Assembly: GCA_937967505.1 (NCBI GenBank)
Contig: CALCJM010000060.1
Coordinates: forward strand, 44,202 to 108,201
Length of the DNA: 64,000 nt
From: an uncultured Pirellulaceae bacterium
GTDB taxonomy: Bacteria; Planctomycetota; Planctomycetia; Pirellulales; Pirellulaceae
Direction: 5' to 3'
A model generated the notes under the pieces. That model was not told the origin of the DNA. It was given only the letters and a program-made list of their open reading frames with translations, and did no database searches. Below, piece after piece: positions 28,594-37,664 of the stretch (positions within the stretch are counted from its first letter, which is position 1; every line of letters starts with the position of its first letter). Both the position numbers and the translations under genes were made by a program.

Positions 28594-29952
28594 ATGTTCT
28601 TCAAATTGCGTCCTCACCTTCAGCCCAACGAAAAAGCTCAGGTTGAATACAGCTGGCAATGGATTGCCGATTGCATTGGCAAGCATCGATTTAACCTGCC
28701 TGTTTTGTCCTCGAAAGACCTATTGACTGGTCTGTCGATCGATGAATTTATTAATACGATCGCCGTCCACCTTCAGCATAACGTCGATCCATTGAAGGTT
28801 GTATTGGAGCCTCAGCTTTTGGAAAAATGCGGCAGCGGTGGCTGAGGTGGCGGCTCCTGCGAAGGACTCGGCAGTTTGCCGGGAACGTACGATGCCGATA
28901 CACGCACCGTCAGGCTGACCACTGCGTGGGACGGGCACCAACATCTCCCAACCGCGACCGTCATTCACCTGGTCGTCAACGACTTGCTTTCACAAAATAG
29001 TTTCCCGGGGGCCCATTTACCCGAAATGGTCGATCTGGCGGTGATCGCAACGGGGCTGGGCGTCGTGCAAAGCCATCTTGATCTTGTCAGTCAGTCGGCT
29101 TCGTTCTGGGATCCAACGGCGTGGGAGGTTCTGCCGCCACCGTTTTTGGACGCCCAGAAATCTGCCTACGCGCATGCATTGGCCGCTTGGGTACGAGAGG
29201 AAACCGCACCGGCCTGGAGTGCAGAACTCACGGGCCAAGTTTCTGCGCCGATGAGCAAATCGTTGAAATTCCTTACCAAAACTAGGGACTCTTTCTTCGC
29301 CGGCAGCGAAAAAGGATTGGCTCAATTCACTCCGGCACAATGGCAGGAAGTGGCAGCAACGGACCTTTTATCCGCCCAGGTTATCGGGCTGCGACACTGT
29401 TTCGTTCCGCCCGAAAACAGCGACGCCGACCAAATCAAATCAGGCTGGGCGGCATTGCTGATCGAGCGTTTCCGTTCGCGCTCGGTGCACGTCGTGCTGC
29501 ATGCCATTGGGGCGGCAGAACGAGGGGCGATTGATGATCCGGCGGTGATCGACGAACTGGTAATTCTGGCTGAACATCGGGACGACGTTGTCAAAGCCAA
29601 AGCCATGCTCGCGTTGACGCAGATGGGACGGTTGGCATCGGAGTCATTGGAGCTGGCAGCCCGGATGCTCGACAGCAGTGAAAAATTTGTCACGTTCGCA
29701 GGATTGTTTGCGATGGCATCAACCGATGAGGTGCCCGACCAAGCGATGCCGGCACTGGATCGCGCGTTTTCCCGGGCGCTGGCAAACTGTGACCAAGAAC
29801 TGATCAACCTATTCGCCAACGGTTACAAGAACTGGATGGCGGACCCTGCTGAATACTTCCATGAACTATTCGCCGAACGAAGTCCCGAATATGTGGAAAT
29901 TGCAATCGAGGCGCTCGAAACCAGTAACGCATCGCTCGTTTCGCTCGAATAA
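28594..29952 (+). CDS. Predicted selenoprotein, HEAT-like, with in-frame UGA (Sec84)
   Basis: One frame runs from ATG 28594 to TAA 29952, broken only by TGA at 28843-28845. Read as selenocysteine it gives 452 aa. The local sequence is E-K-C-G-S-G-G-U-G-G-G-S-C-E-G, with Cys79 and Cys89 symmetric around Sec84, a redox or metal-binding type cluster. The part after the UGA is protein-like throughout, with alpha-helical HEAT-like repeats at about 300-440 (DDVVKAKAMLALTQMGRLA). A hairpin of the bacterial SECIS type follows the UGA. Alternatives are a nonsense mutation from a Cys codon or two separate genes, but the second half lacks a good start (only TTG 28876) and ribosome binding site. The protein family is not recognised. 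Confidence 0.75.
28867..28883 (+). promoter_or_regulatory. Candidate bacterial SECIS hairpin
   Basis: A 7-bp stem (CTCGGCA with TGCCGGG, one G.U pair) closes the loop GTT. The loop G is 29 nt past the UGA, within the 16-37 nt window of the bacterial SECIS model, and is the first loop base as that model requires. Confidence 0.6.
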
Positions 29953-30005
29953 TCCAGCGTATTTGGGTACTTCAACTCTGGCCGCTCCATCCTTTCCTAC
30001 TCTGC

Positions 30006-30722
30006 TCAACCGCCCTCACGCACCAATGAATCGGCGAATCGCTCGTGTTTTGCTGGTGAGGACGGATGAAATTTGGAGACCGTTTCGACTGTCCGCAGTC
30101 TAAGGCGTCTTTGGCAATCCTGTTCGATCTCCAGCAGTAGGCGATCCACATCAACATCGGGCTTGCTTCTTTGATACGACCGTAACGCGCTCCGCAATTC
30201 CTCCACGCGCTGTTCCTTACGACCAAACGTTTGCTTGATCCAGTCAATCACATCTGCCTCAGACAATCCCAACGACTCACGCACATCGGAAATCGTAGTG
30301 ACGCCAGAGAGGATTCTGTGCACCACACCGTCACGGTACTTTTGCGAATACAGTCGTGACCTTGTCGCTTGTACAACCAACGACCGATCGGTGCGGATGT
30401 AGTTGCCGGCAGATTCAGCCTGCCGAGCTTGGGATTCTTGCGGCACTGCGTCATTCGGGCCGACCGGTTCCAATCTGTCGTTTGGGGGCAATTCGGACAG
30501 AAGGTCAGTGGGAGTACGAGACGACTTTTCAGTAACGGGAAGACCGCCTTTGGACCAAAGAAAAATTCTTTTGGATCGACAATGGTCGCAGGACCACGTG
30601 CTGATACCCAATAGGCTCAAACAGCCCAACGAGATTAGATTGAGAGTAGAAAATACGCCAGCAATCCGGTGGTGTCGCTTGTTTTGATGACAAGACAAGC
30701 AGTATCCTTGTTTGTGTTTCAT
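30006..30722 (-). CDS. Hypothetical protein with N-terminal Cys pairs and membrane segment
   Basis: The 238-aa protein starts at ATG 30722 (MKHKQGYCLSCHQNKRHHR). It has CLSC and CDHC pairs flanking a hydrophobic stretch (LNLISLGCLSLLGIS), suggesting a zinc-ribbon hairpin next to a membrane anchor. A helical domain with ISDVRESLGLSEADVIDWIKQTFGRK and a coiled-coil tail follow. No family is recognised. It converges on the predicted selenoprotein gene, with 53 bp between the stops. Confidence 0.65.
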   Translation of the reverse strand: MKHKQGYCLSCHQNKRHHRIAGVFSTLNLISLGCLSLLGISTWSCDHCRSKRIFLWSKGGLPVTEKSSRTPTDLLSELPPNDRLEPVGPNDAVPQESQARQAESAGNYIRTDRSLVVQATRSRLYSQKYRDGVVHRILSGVTTISDVRESLGLSEADVIDWIKQTFGRKEQRVEELRSALRSYQRSKPDVDVDRLLLEIEQDCQRRLRLRTVETVSKFHPSSPAKHERFADSLVREGG

Positions 30723-31129
30723 GGAAAGTGGGAACCTGACTTGGTGAAAGGGTGCGGCAGTGCGCACAAAAAGCCTCATTCGCGTTCCATCCGGTAGAGA
30801 TAATAGCGGCTGGGCTCGATCTGAAAATCGCTGGCTGGCGATTTTTTGACTGATCCAGCTTGGATTAAGGGCCTCCCGCGTTAAGATGGGTGGTTCAGGT
30901 TCAGGCGTGGGGTTTTGTCTCTTGGGATTTACCCGGAGATTTCCAGTAAGATGGTTCCGTACAGGGTGTAGTTTCCGTCAACAGGAAAACTAAAACAGTG
31001 TCTGCCCGGCGAGATTATTTTTCAAAATTTAGGGTGATTTGCCTGGACAATTGACCAAGCCCGGTGTTTTTTTGGCCGAGCTTGGTGTTTTTGAGATCCA
31101 TTTTAACGTGTTAATTTGAGAGTTGGTTT
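30723..31129. other. Leader region upstream of the OleD-like gene
   Basis: There is no coding frame in these 407 bp. The region holds several hairpins: one near 30970-30998 (TAGTTTCC...GGAAAACTA) and a strong one at 31055-31085 followed by Ts. The latter lies only 36 bp before the next gene's start. This could be a long structured leader. Confidence 0.5.
31055..31094 (+). terminator. Terminator-like hairpin, possible attenuator
   Basis: The outer stem CCAAGC/GCTTGG continues as CGG/CCG after one C.A mismatch, with a T-rich loop, and is followed by TGTTTTTG. No + strand gene ends just before it, so attenuation of the downstream gene is possible. Confidence 0.5.
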
Positions 31130-32131
31130 GTGAAAGCGTTGGTGACCGGAGCGAATGGATTTCTGGGATCGTACCTTGTTCGGCATCTGCTGGAGCACGG
31201 CTATGACGTTACCGCGATGACGCGCCGCCGCGATGAAGGGCTGGCCAGTCTGAACGTGCAGATGGCTCATGGGGACGTGCGTGACTTCGAGAGTGTGCTG
31301 AAGGCTTGCACGGGGCAGGATGTCGTGTTCCATACCGCAGCCATTTCCGGGATCTGGGGACCATGGAAACGTTTTTACACGACCAACACAGTCGGGACTC
31401 GCAACGTGGTTGATGCGTGTGTCCAGACCAGTGTCAGGCGGCTGGTTTATACCAGCAGTCCGTCAGTGACATTCGATGGCGAACACCAGACAAACATCGA
31501 TGAAAGCGTGCCCTACCCCAAACGGTGGTTGTGTCATTACCCTCATTCCAAAGCTCTCGCGGAACAGAACGTTTTAAATGCCAACGACAAATTTGATCTC
31601 CTGACCTGTGCGCTCAGGCCGCATTTAATTTGGGGGCCGGGCGACCAACATCTGATACCGCGACTTATTGACCGGGCAAAAAATAAACAACTGCGGCGGG
31701 TTGGTGACGGTGCGAATTTGATTGATACGATCTACGTTGAAAATGCAGCCGAAGCACACCGTCAGGCGGCTGAAGCACTGGTCGATGATTCACCGCTGTG
31801 CGGCAAAGCCTATTTTATTTCACAGGACGATCCGGTGAATTGCTGGGATTGGATCAACGAAATTCTTCAGTTGGCCGGCCTGCCGCGGATCCGCCAGTCA
31901 ATTTCGTTTCGCTGGGCCTGGCGACTGGGGTACGTTCTGGAGAATGCGTACGAGTTACTAAGTAAGGATACCGAGCCCCGGATGACCCGCTTTCTGGCGG
32001 CTCAATTGGCGAAGAACCATTATTTCGACATCTCCCGCGCGAAACGTGATTTCGGATATTCGCCGCGAATCAGCAATGCGATGGGAATGTTGCGATTGCA
32101 AGAATCACTGGCTGCCCGGGGCCGCGATTAA
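31130..32131 (+). CDS. NAD(P)-dependent epimerase/dehydratase, OleD/3-beta-HSD-like
   Basis: This 333-aa extended short-chain dehydrogenase has the nucleotide motif T-G-A-N-G-F-L-G (residues 6-13), Asp at the end of strand 3 (HGDVRD), T-S-S (residues 108-110) and the catalytic Y-x-x-x-K as Tyr137/Lys141 (CHYPHSKALAE). It is closest by pattern to 3-beta-hydroxysteroid dehydrogenase-like enzymes, including OleD, which reduces beta-ketoacyl products in hydrocarbon biosynthesis. A ketosynthase and acyl carrier protein lie just downstream, so it probably acts on a beta-keto or hydroxy lipid intermediate. The start codon is GTG. oleA, oleB and oleC are absent here. Confidence 0.85.
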   Translation: MKALVTGANGFLGSYLVRHLLEHGYDVTAMTRRRDEGLASLNVQMAHGDVRDFESVLKACTGQDVVFHTAAISGIWGPWKRFYTTNTVGTRNVVDACVQTSVRRLVYTSSPSVTFDGEHQTNIDESVPYPKRWLCHYPHSKALAEQNVLNANDKFDLLTCALRPHLIWGPGDQHLIPRLIDRAKNKQLRRVGDGANLIDTIYVENAAEAHRQAAEALVDDSPLCGKAYFISQDDPVNCWDWINEILQLAGLPRIRQSISFRWAWRLGYVLENAYELLSKDTEPRMTRFLAAQLAKNHYFDISRAKRDFGYSPRISNAMGMLRLQESLAARGRD

Positions 32132-32229
32132 GAACTCAGCCGGTTGCCAAGGCGAAGTTTAATCGCTACTTTTTACGGTTTCTCAGTAGCCCCAGTTATG
32201 CCCAGCGCGGGCGTCTCCACAGGATATTT

Positions 32230-33489
32230 ATGGCCCAGTTTCCCAAACCAGAAGACATGCCGGACGATCAAAGAATCGTCATTACGGGGCTCGGGTTGAC
32301 CTCTCCCAACGGCAACAGCCTTGCCGAGTTCCGCGACAGCCTTTTGAAGGGGCGCAGTGGCATTCAGGATTACGAAATTCGCTACTTTGGAAAAACGGTT
32401 GCCGGCATCTGTGACTTTGATGTCAAACGCCATCAATCCCGCCGCGACGCCCGCCGCGGTACACGCGCCGGTAGTGTCGGAATCTATTGCGCGCGTGAAG
32501 CGATCGAAAACTCGGGACTGGACTGGGAAAACGTGGACCATGGGCGCATAGGAATCTACGTCGGCATTACTGAACACGGCAACGTCGAAACCGAAAGCGA
32601 AATCTACGAGATCAGCAAATTCGAATACGACACCAGTGTGTGGACGCACCACCACAATCCGCGGACTGTCGCCAATAATCCCGCCGGTGAGATTGCGTTG
32701 AACATGGGTATCACCGGGCCGCACTACACCATCGGTGCGGCTTGTGCGGCCGGTAATGCAGGCCTGATCCAGGGCCTGCAGATGCTGCGACTAAAGGAAT
32801 GTGACCTGGCAATTGCCGGTGGCGTTTCAGAGAGTATTCACACCTTCGGAATATTTGCCGGATTTAACAGCCAAGGTGCTTTGGCGACCCACGAGGACCC
32901 CACCAAGGCTTCGCGACCGTTTGATATCAACCGAAACGGGATTGTCGTGGCCGAAGGCGGATGCTTGTACACGCTGGAACGTCTGTCGGATGCCAAAGCC
33001 AGATCGGCCAACATCATCGGCGAGATTGTGGGGTACGCCATGAACACCGACGCGACCGATTTCGTGTTGCCCAACGCAACACGGCAGGCGGAATGCATCC
33101 GCATGGCTCTGGATCGCGCTTGCATCAACCCGCACGATGTTAACATCGTCAGTACCCATGCCACGGGAACGGGGATGGGAGACGTGCTGGAATGCGAGGC
33201 GGTCAGAAACGTGTTTGGCGAATGTAATAATACGTTTATAAATAACACGAAAAGCTTCATTGGGCATACGATGGGAGCCGCCGGCGCGATAGAATTGGCA
33301 GGAAATCTGGCGGCGTTCAGCGACAACACCGTTCATCCTTCCATTAACGTGGACGCGTTGGACCCAGAATGTGCCATTAACGGACTGGTGATCAACGAGC
33401 CTCGGGAATTGAAGCGTGTAGACTACATTTTCAATAACTCCTTCGGGATGCTGGGCATCAATTCGGCGGTAGTTATTAAGCGCATGTAG
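32230..33489 (+). CDS. Beta-ketoacyl-ACP synthase (FabF/KAS II-like)
   Basis: The 419-aa condensing enzyme extends acyl chains on acyl carrier protein. Catalytic residues are Cys172 (G-A-A-C-A-A-G), His310 (S-T-H-A-T-G-T), Lys341 and His346 (N-T-K-S-F-I-G-H-T-M-G-A-A-G). The C-terminal F-N-N-S-F-G motif is present. The sequence is a divergent FabF and keeps the full Cys-His-His set, so it is a true elongating synthase, not a chain-length factor. It is followed by an acyl carrier protein, a CrtI-like flavoprotein and, further on, a FabZ-like gene on the other strand. It is unlikely to be the housekeeping fabF, since fabD/fabG are absent. Confidence 0.92.
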   Translation: MAQFPKPEDMPDDQRIVITGLGLTSPNGNSLAEFRDSLLKGRSGIQDYEIRYFGKTVAGICDFDVKRHQSRRDARRGTRAGSVGIYCAREAIENSGLDWENVDHGRIGIYVGITEHGNVETESEIYEISKFEYDTSVWTHHHNPRTVANNPAGEIALNMGITGPHYTIGAACAAGNAGLIQGLQMLRLKECDLAIAGGVSESIHTFGIFAGFNSQGALATHEDPTKASRPFDINRNGIVVAEGGCLYTLERLSDAKARSANIIGEIVGYAMNTDATDFVLPNATRQAECIRMALDRACINPHDVNIVSTHATGTGMGDVLECEAVRNVFGECNNTFINNTKSFIGHTMGAAGAIELAGNLAAFSDNTVHPSINVDALDPECAINGLVINEPRELKRVDYIFNNSFGMLGINSAVVIKRM

Positions 33490-33647
33490 CGTTTCCAGAT
33501 TACCGATTTTCGGTTATAAAATATCCTTCGAAAAGCGCCGTTTTCGAAATCAAAATCCCACCATATCAAACAAGCGACCGCGCTAAAAAAACCTGATTGA
33601 TCCTGTGATGGTTAGGCGCTGAAGAAAAAGAGAGACGGAGTTTACCA

Positions 33648-33902
33648 ATGGTCCCAACAGAAATCCGACAAGCAATCATCGATATCCTTGCCGACATCGC
33701 TCCTGATGAAGATCTGACGAATCTGAACGATGACCAGTCCTTCCGCGACCAGATGGAACTCGACAGTATGGATTTCCTGGATATCGTTATGGAACTGCGC
33801 AAGCGTTATCGTGTGCAGGTGCCTGAAGAGGATTATAGTAATTTGGATTCCATGGCATCTACCGTTTCCTATCTCACTCCCAAAATGGTTGCGGTCGTCT
33901 AA
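33648..33902 (+). CDS. Acyl carrier protein
   Basis: The 84-aa four-helix protein has the phosphopantetheine site E-L-D-S-M-D, with Ser40 as the attachment residue. It is acidic and of normal length. The DSM variant and the sequence differ from the housekeeping AcpP consensus (DSLD), which suggests a dedicated carrier for the neighbouring ketosynthase. The start ATG follows a purine-rich AGAGACGGAG. Confidence 0.92.
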   Translation: MVPTEIRQAIIDILADIAPDEDLTNLNDDQSFRDQMELDSMDFLDIVMELRKRYRVQVPEEDYSNLDSMASTVSYLTPKMVAVV

Positions 33903-34127
33903 ATCGCAATTCCCGTCTGCCGAAGCCGTCGTCTGTCATTCTATCAGGGCCAACGCGGTCTCTGGCATCCCGAAATACCGGGCGTTATTTGTTTCAGCCA
34001 ACAGCGCCGTTCATCCTGGCAAGTTTCCCGGACCGTGCCGCTCGATGCCACGCTCCGGTAGCACTCAAAAGGCGGCATGGACGTTGATCAAACCTGACCA
34101 CTACTCTTAAATTCCGACTCTCAACGC

Positions 34128-35516
34128 ATGTACGACACGATCATTATCGGCGCTGGCATGTCGGGACTGGCCGCCGGAATCCGCCTTGCTCACTATGACC
34201 AGAAGGTTTGTATACTCGAGCGGCACTACACGATTGGCGGTCTGAATTCTTTTTACCGAATGAATGGTCGCGACTACGATGTCGGGCTGCATGCGGTCAC
34301 CAATTTTACAGAGAAAGGTGCCCGGAAAGGTCCGCTGGCCCGGATCCTGCGTCAACTGCGTTTCAAATGGGACGACTTCTCTCTGTCGCCGCAAAAGGGG
34401 TCGCGCGTTGTATTCCCTTCGGCAAATCTGCGTTTCGACAACGACCTCGATTTACTGCGCAGCGAGGTGGCCAGAGAGTTCCCGGGACAAATCGACAATT
34501 TCGAAAGCTTGATTGCCAGAATCGTAGACTACGACGATCTGGACCAGGAGGCGTTTGAAATTTCCGGAAGACAGGTGCTGAATTCGACAATCACTGAACC
34601 ACTGCTGATTGAGATGATCCTGTGCCCGTTGATGTGGTACGGAAACGCAGACAGCCACGACATGGCATGGGGCCAGTTCTGCATCATGTTTCGCAGTATC
34701 TTCTTCGAAGGGTTCGCTCGACCTTACAAAGGGGTGCGTTTGATTCTGAAAAATCTGGTCAAACGATACCGAGGGCTCGGCGGCGAACTGAAACTGCGTC
34801 ACGGCGTCAGCAAAATCCACGTGGATAACGGGCATGCCACTACCGTGGAACTGGACAACGGCGAGACCATTGAGGGAAAGCGTATTCTGTCATCGGCGGG
34901 ATCCCTGGAAACGATGCGTTTGTGTTCGGACGTAAGCGCACCAGACACCACCAAAGCGGGCGCGATGACGTTTATTGAGTCGATTTCGGTGCTGGACCGG
35001 GAGCCGTCGAAGATCGGCAACGACGACACGATCGTATTTTATAACGATTCAGACAAATTCAATTGGCATCCACCAACCGATGACTATTGCGACACTCGCA
35101 CCGGCGTGATTTGTTCGCCCAACAATTATGTCTACGCCGACGAAGACGGAAAACTGGCGGACGGGATTCTGCGAATCACGACGATTGCCGATTACCAACG
35201 CTGGAACGATCTACCGGACGATGACTACGCACGGGCGAAGCTGAAATGGTACGACAGGAGCGTCGAATCAAGTGTGAGGTTCACACCGGACTTCCGTCCC
35301 TACGTGATCGACACGGATTTGTTTACGCCCAAAACAATTCGCCGTTTCACTTGGCATGACAACGGTGCGGTATACGGTGCGCCCGAAAAGAAACTTGACG
35401 GAACTACTCATCTGGACAATCTGTTTTTGTGTGGAACAGACCAAGGTTACGTTGGAATCATTGGTGCCATGATGAGTGGTATTTCGATGGCCAATCTCCA
35501 TTGCCTTAAGCCATAA
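34128..35516 (+). CDS. CrtI-like FAD-dependent oxidoreductase
   Basis: The 462-aa flavoprotein has the phytoene desaturase-type N terminus I-I-I-G-A-G-M-S-G-L-A-A-G-I-R-L-A and the C-terminal FAD motif L-F-L-C-G-T-D-Q-G-Y-V-G-I-I-G-A-M-M-S-G. Family members desaturate, isomerise or saturate polyene and isoprenoid chains. No phytoene synthase is nearby; instead it follows a ketosynthase and an acyl carrier protein, so the substrate is more likely an acyl chain bound to the carrier or released from it. CrtI-like proteins also accompany ketosynthase genes in anammox ladderane loci. The role is inferred. Confidence 0.85.
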   Translation: MYDTIIIGAGMSGLAAGIRLAHYDQKVCILERHYTIGGLNSFYRMNGRDYDVGLHAVTNFTEKGARKGPLARILRQLRFKWDDFSLSPQKGSRVVFPSANLRFDNDLDLLRSEVAREFPGQIDNFESLIARIVDYDDLDQEAFEISGRQVLNSTITEPLLIEMILCPLMWYGNADSHDMAWGQFCIMFRSIFFEGFARPYKGVRLILKNLVKRYRGLGGELKLRHGVSKIHVDNGHATTVELDNGETIEGKRILSSAGSLETMRLCSDVSAPDTTKAGAMTFIESISVLDREPSKIGNDDTIVFYNDSDKFNWHPPTDDYCDTRTGVICSPNNYVYADEDGKLADGILRITTIADYQRWNDLPDDDYARAKLKWYDRSVESSVRFTPDFRPYVIDTDLFTPKTIRRFTWHDNGAVYGAPEKKLDGTTHLDNLFLCGTDQGYVGIIGAMMSGISMANLHCLKP

Positions 35517-35649
35517 ATTACCGTGAACAATTGGGCTACGCGACAGGATAAAGCGATGGTATCGGTCATCAAACGAGCACTGACAGAACGTAGCAGTTGT
35601 CGTCAGTCGATGAAAACAGGAAGACAAGATTTACCAAAACCGATATAGG

Positions 35650-35695
35650 CTATCCACGCTCTGACAAACGTCGCTACGGTGCGTTGTAGCCACGT
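35650..35695. repeat. Degenerate REP-like sequence
   Basis: The segment has ATCCACGCTCTG and GTTGTAGCCACGTT, which match the right half of the 120-bp REP unit found at 49.2 kb, separated by an unrelated insertion that itself contains GTCGCTACGG. It looks like a decayed copy. Confidence 0.5.
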
Positions 35696-35770
35696 TCACC
35701 GTGATGCGAACAAAGATTCCGGATCAGAGGCCCGTTACGCCGTAAAAACCCTTTTTTGATTTCATCCAGC

Positions 35771-36208
35771 ATGGCCGAAGCAGCAGACAAGCCTGAGGAA
35801 CCACCCCGCACGCAGCCAGGGGTTTCCGAGCATGACGCGCGTGTGCAAATGGCTGCCGAGCGCACGTTGCTGGCGTGGGTTCGAACGGGTTTGGCATTGA
35901 TGGCATTTGGATTCGTCGTCGCCAAGTTTGCCCTGATTATGGCTTCCTTTGGAGTCAGGATCGATTCGTTGGCCGCCGACAAAGCCAATTTGATCGGCGT
36001 CCTGCTGGTGGTGTTGGGCGTGTTTTCCTCTGCCGGAGCGCCTTTTCACTACCGCAAGTATTTTGCCCGTATCCGCCGCGGTGGTACTCGGCCATTCGCC
36101 GCCTGGACACTGGTGATGCTGGTGGCCTATTCGACCGCCATCATTGGCATTGCTCTGGCGATCTATTTGCTGATGCTCGATTTCTCCGCCCCGCAACTGC
36201 CATCCTGA
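35771..36208 (+). CDS. DUF202 (YidH-type) membrane protein
   Basis: The 145-aa protein has three membrane helices (GLALMAFGFVVAKFALIM, LIGVLLVVLGVFSSAGA, LVMLVAYSTAIIGIALAIYLL) and the family signature A-A-E-R-T-L-L-A-W-V-R-T-G-L-A-L before the first helix. The family is a small inner-membrane protein of unknown function. Two consecutive TGA stops end it. ATG 35771 is preferred to the TTG at 35756. Confidence 0.88.
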   Translation: MAEAADKPEEPPRTQPGVSEHDARVQMAAERTLLAWVRTGLALMAFGFVVAKFALIMASFGVRIDSLAADKANLIGVLLVVLGVFSSAGAPFHYRKYFARIRRGGTRPFAAWTLVMLVAYSTAIIGIALAIYLLMLDFSAPQLPS

Positions 36209-36353
36209 TGAGCGAGTGCGTTGAGCGTTTGACAGTTGCCGTCCAGCATGCGACTCTGGAGATACTACGGACGACAAAAACGGGCTCTCACGACCGACAA
36301 AGACCGGGAAAGCCAGAAAAACCACACTCACAAATTAACGACAGGACCCAATA

Positions 36354-37652
36354 ATGCAACCGCTTTCCGACAATCGCCTCACGATGTTTTGGCATGTGAT
36401 CTCGTTTTTGCTGACGATCTCACTATTGCACACCATGCCGATATCGGCGACCGCAATCGCTCAGGAATCTGAGGCCCGTTATTTCCCTTATGGTGACCTC
36501 CCGGAGACCAAGCCCGACCTACCACTTAGCAGAGCCATGGAACGCGTTTACGAAAATGATCTGGGGACTCATCCGGCGCGTAATGAACTGTTCACCAACT
36601 TCAAGTATACGCCATTGAAGGGTTTTGATTATCGAGGCGGCGATGGTACGCTTTCACGGCGCGATGCAACCAAGATTATCAAGGCTAACGGGAAATACTA
36701 CGTTTGGTACACGCATCGAGATACCCCGACGCCTCCGCGCGGCAGTGAGGGCGGGAATGATACGGTCCCGGCGCGCGATTGGGATCTGGCGGAGATTTGG
36801 TATGCCACCAGCACTGACGGTTTCACTTGGGAGGAACAGGGCGTAGCGGTTCCTCGCAACAAAAAGCCTCACCCCGGCTGGCGGAGCGTCTCAACGCCAG
36901 ACATCCTTGTTTTCGAGGGGAAATATTATTTGTACTACCAGGCGTATTTGAAGATGCCCGGGCTTGGCGCTGATGACTGCCCCGTCTCCGCTTCAGTGGC
37001 AGATTCGCCAGACGGCCCATGGACGCCTTCGAATAAAATTGTAGTGAAAAATGGCCCCCCCGGGTCTTGGGATCAGGTTGTTATCCACGACCCTTATCCA
37101 TTGGTCTACAAAGGCAAGATCTATCTCTACTACAAGGGCGAGCATGGCGGCTTGCCAAAAGCCCGAGCCCAAGGGCTGGCGATTGGAGAACATCCGTTTG
37201 GCCCCTTCAAAAAACACCCGCTCAACCCGGTTATTAACTCCGGGCACGAGACCTGTCTGTTCCCGTTCAAGGAGGGATTGGCTGCGATCGTCAGTCGTCA
37301 CGGTCACGAACACAATACAATTCAATATGCGCCTGACGGCGTAAATTTTGAAGTGGCAGCGATCACCAGCATGCTGCCAATCGCACCCGGCCCCCATGTT
37401 CCTGATGCGTTTACCGATACCGGCGATGGCCGCGGAATCAGTTGGGGCCTGTGTCACTTTCGGATCATTAACAAGGCTGAAGGAAAGTATCACAGCATGT
37501 TGGCGCGTTTTGATTGCGATCTAAGCCGCGATATTACTGATCTCAAGATGAAGGAGACCGACCTGTTTAACCATCCGGAGATCTATTTTCAGTTTGGATT
37601 AACTCCGCAGCAAAAGCAACGTATCCTCCAATCGGAGGCACTGGGCAAATAA
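36354..37652 (+). CDS. Secreted GH117-like glycoside hydrolase
   Basis: The 432-aa protein has an N-terminal signal peptide (VISFLLTISLLHTMPISATA). It then has a five-bladed propeller with GH117/GH43-type motifs: D-G-T-L-S-R-R-D-A-T-K-I-I-K-A-N-G-K-Y-Y-V-W-Y-T, I-W-Y-A-T-S-T-D-G-F-T-W and V-S-T-P-D-I-L-V-F-E-G-K-Y-Y-L-Y-Y-Q. GH117 enzymes remove 3,6-anhydro-L-galactose from the non-reducing end of neoagaro-oligosaccharides, so agar or carrageenan use by a marine organism is suggested. No agarase or sulfatase gene is near, and the exact specificity cannot be read from sequence. It converges on the FabZ-like gene, with 12 bp between the stops. Confidence 0.75.
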   Translation: MQPLSDNRLTMFWHVISFLLTISLLHTMPISATAIAQESEARYFPYGDLPETKPDLPLSRAMERVYENDLGTHPARNELFTNFKYTPLKGFDYRGGDGTLSRRDATKIIKANGKYYVWYTHRDTPTPPRGSEGGNDTVPARDWDLAEIWYATSTDGFTWEEQGVAVPRNKKPHPGWRSVSTPDILVFEGKYYLYYQAYLKMPGLGADDCPVSASVADSPDGPWTPSNKIVVKNGPPGSWDQVVIHDPYPLVYKGKIYLYYKGEHGGLPKARAQGLAIGEHPFGPFKKHPLNPVINSGHETCLFPFKEGLAAIVSRHGHEHNTIQYAPDGVNFEVAAITSMLPIAPGPHVPDAFTDTGDGRGISWGLCHFRIINKAEGKYHSMLARFDCDLSRDITDLKMKETDLFNHPEIYFQFGLTPQQKQRILQSEALGK

Positions 37653-37664
37653 GCACTTATTACG

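Noticed and set aside
36206..36211. TGA at the end of the DUF202 gene as a possible recoding site
   Set aside because: It is followed directly by a second TGA, and the protein already has the normal family length.
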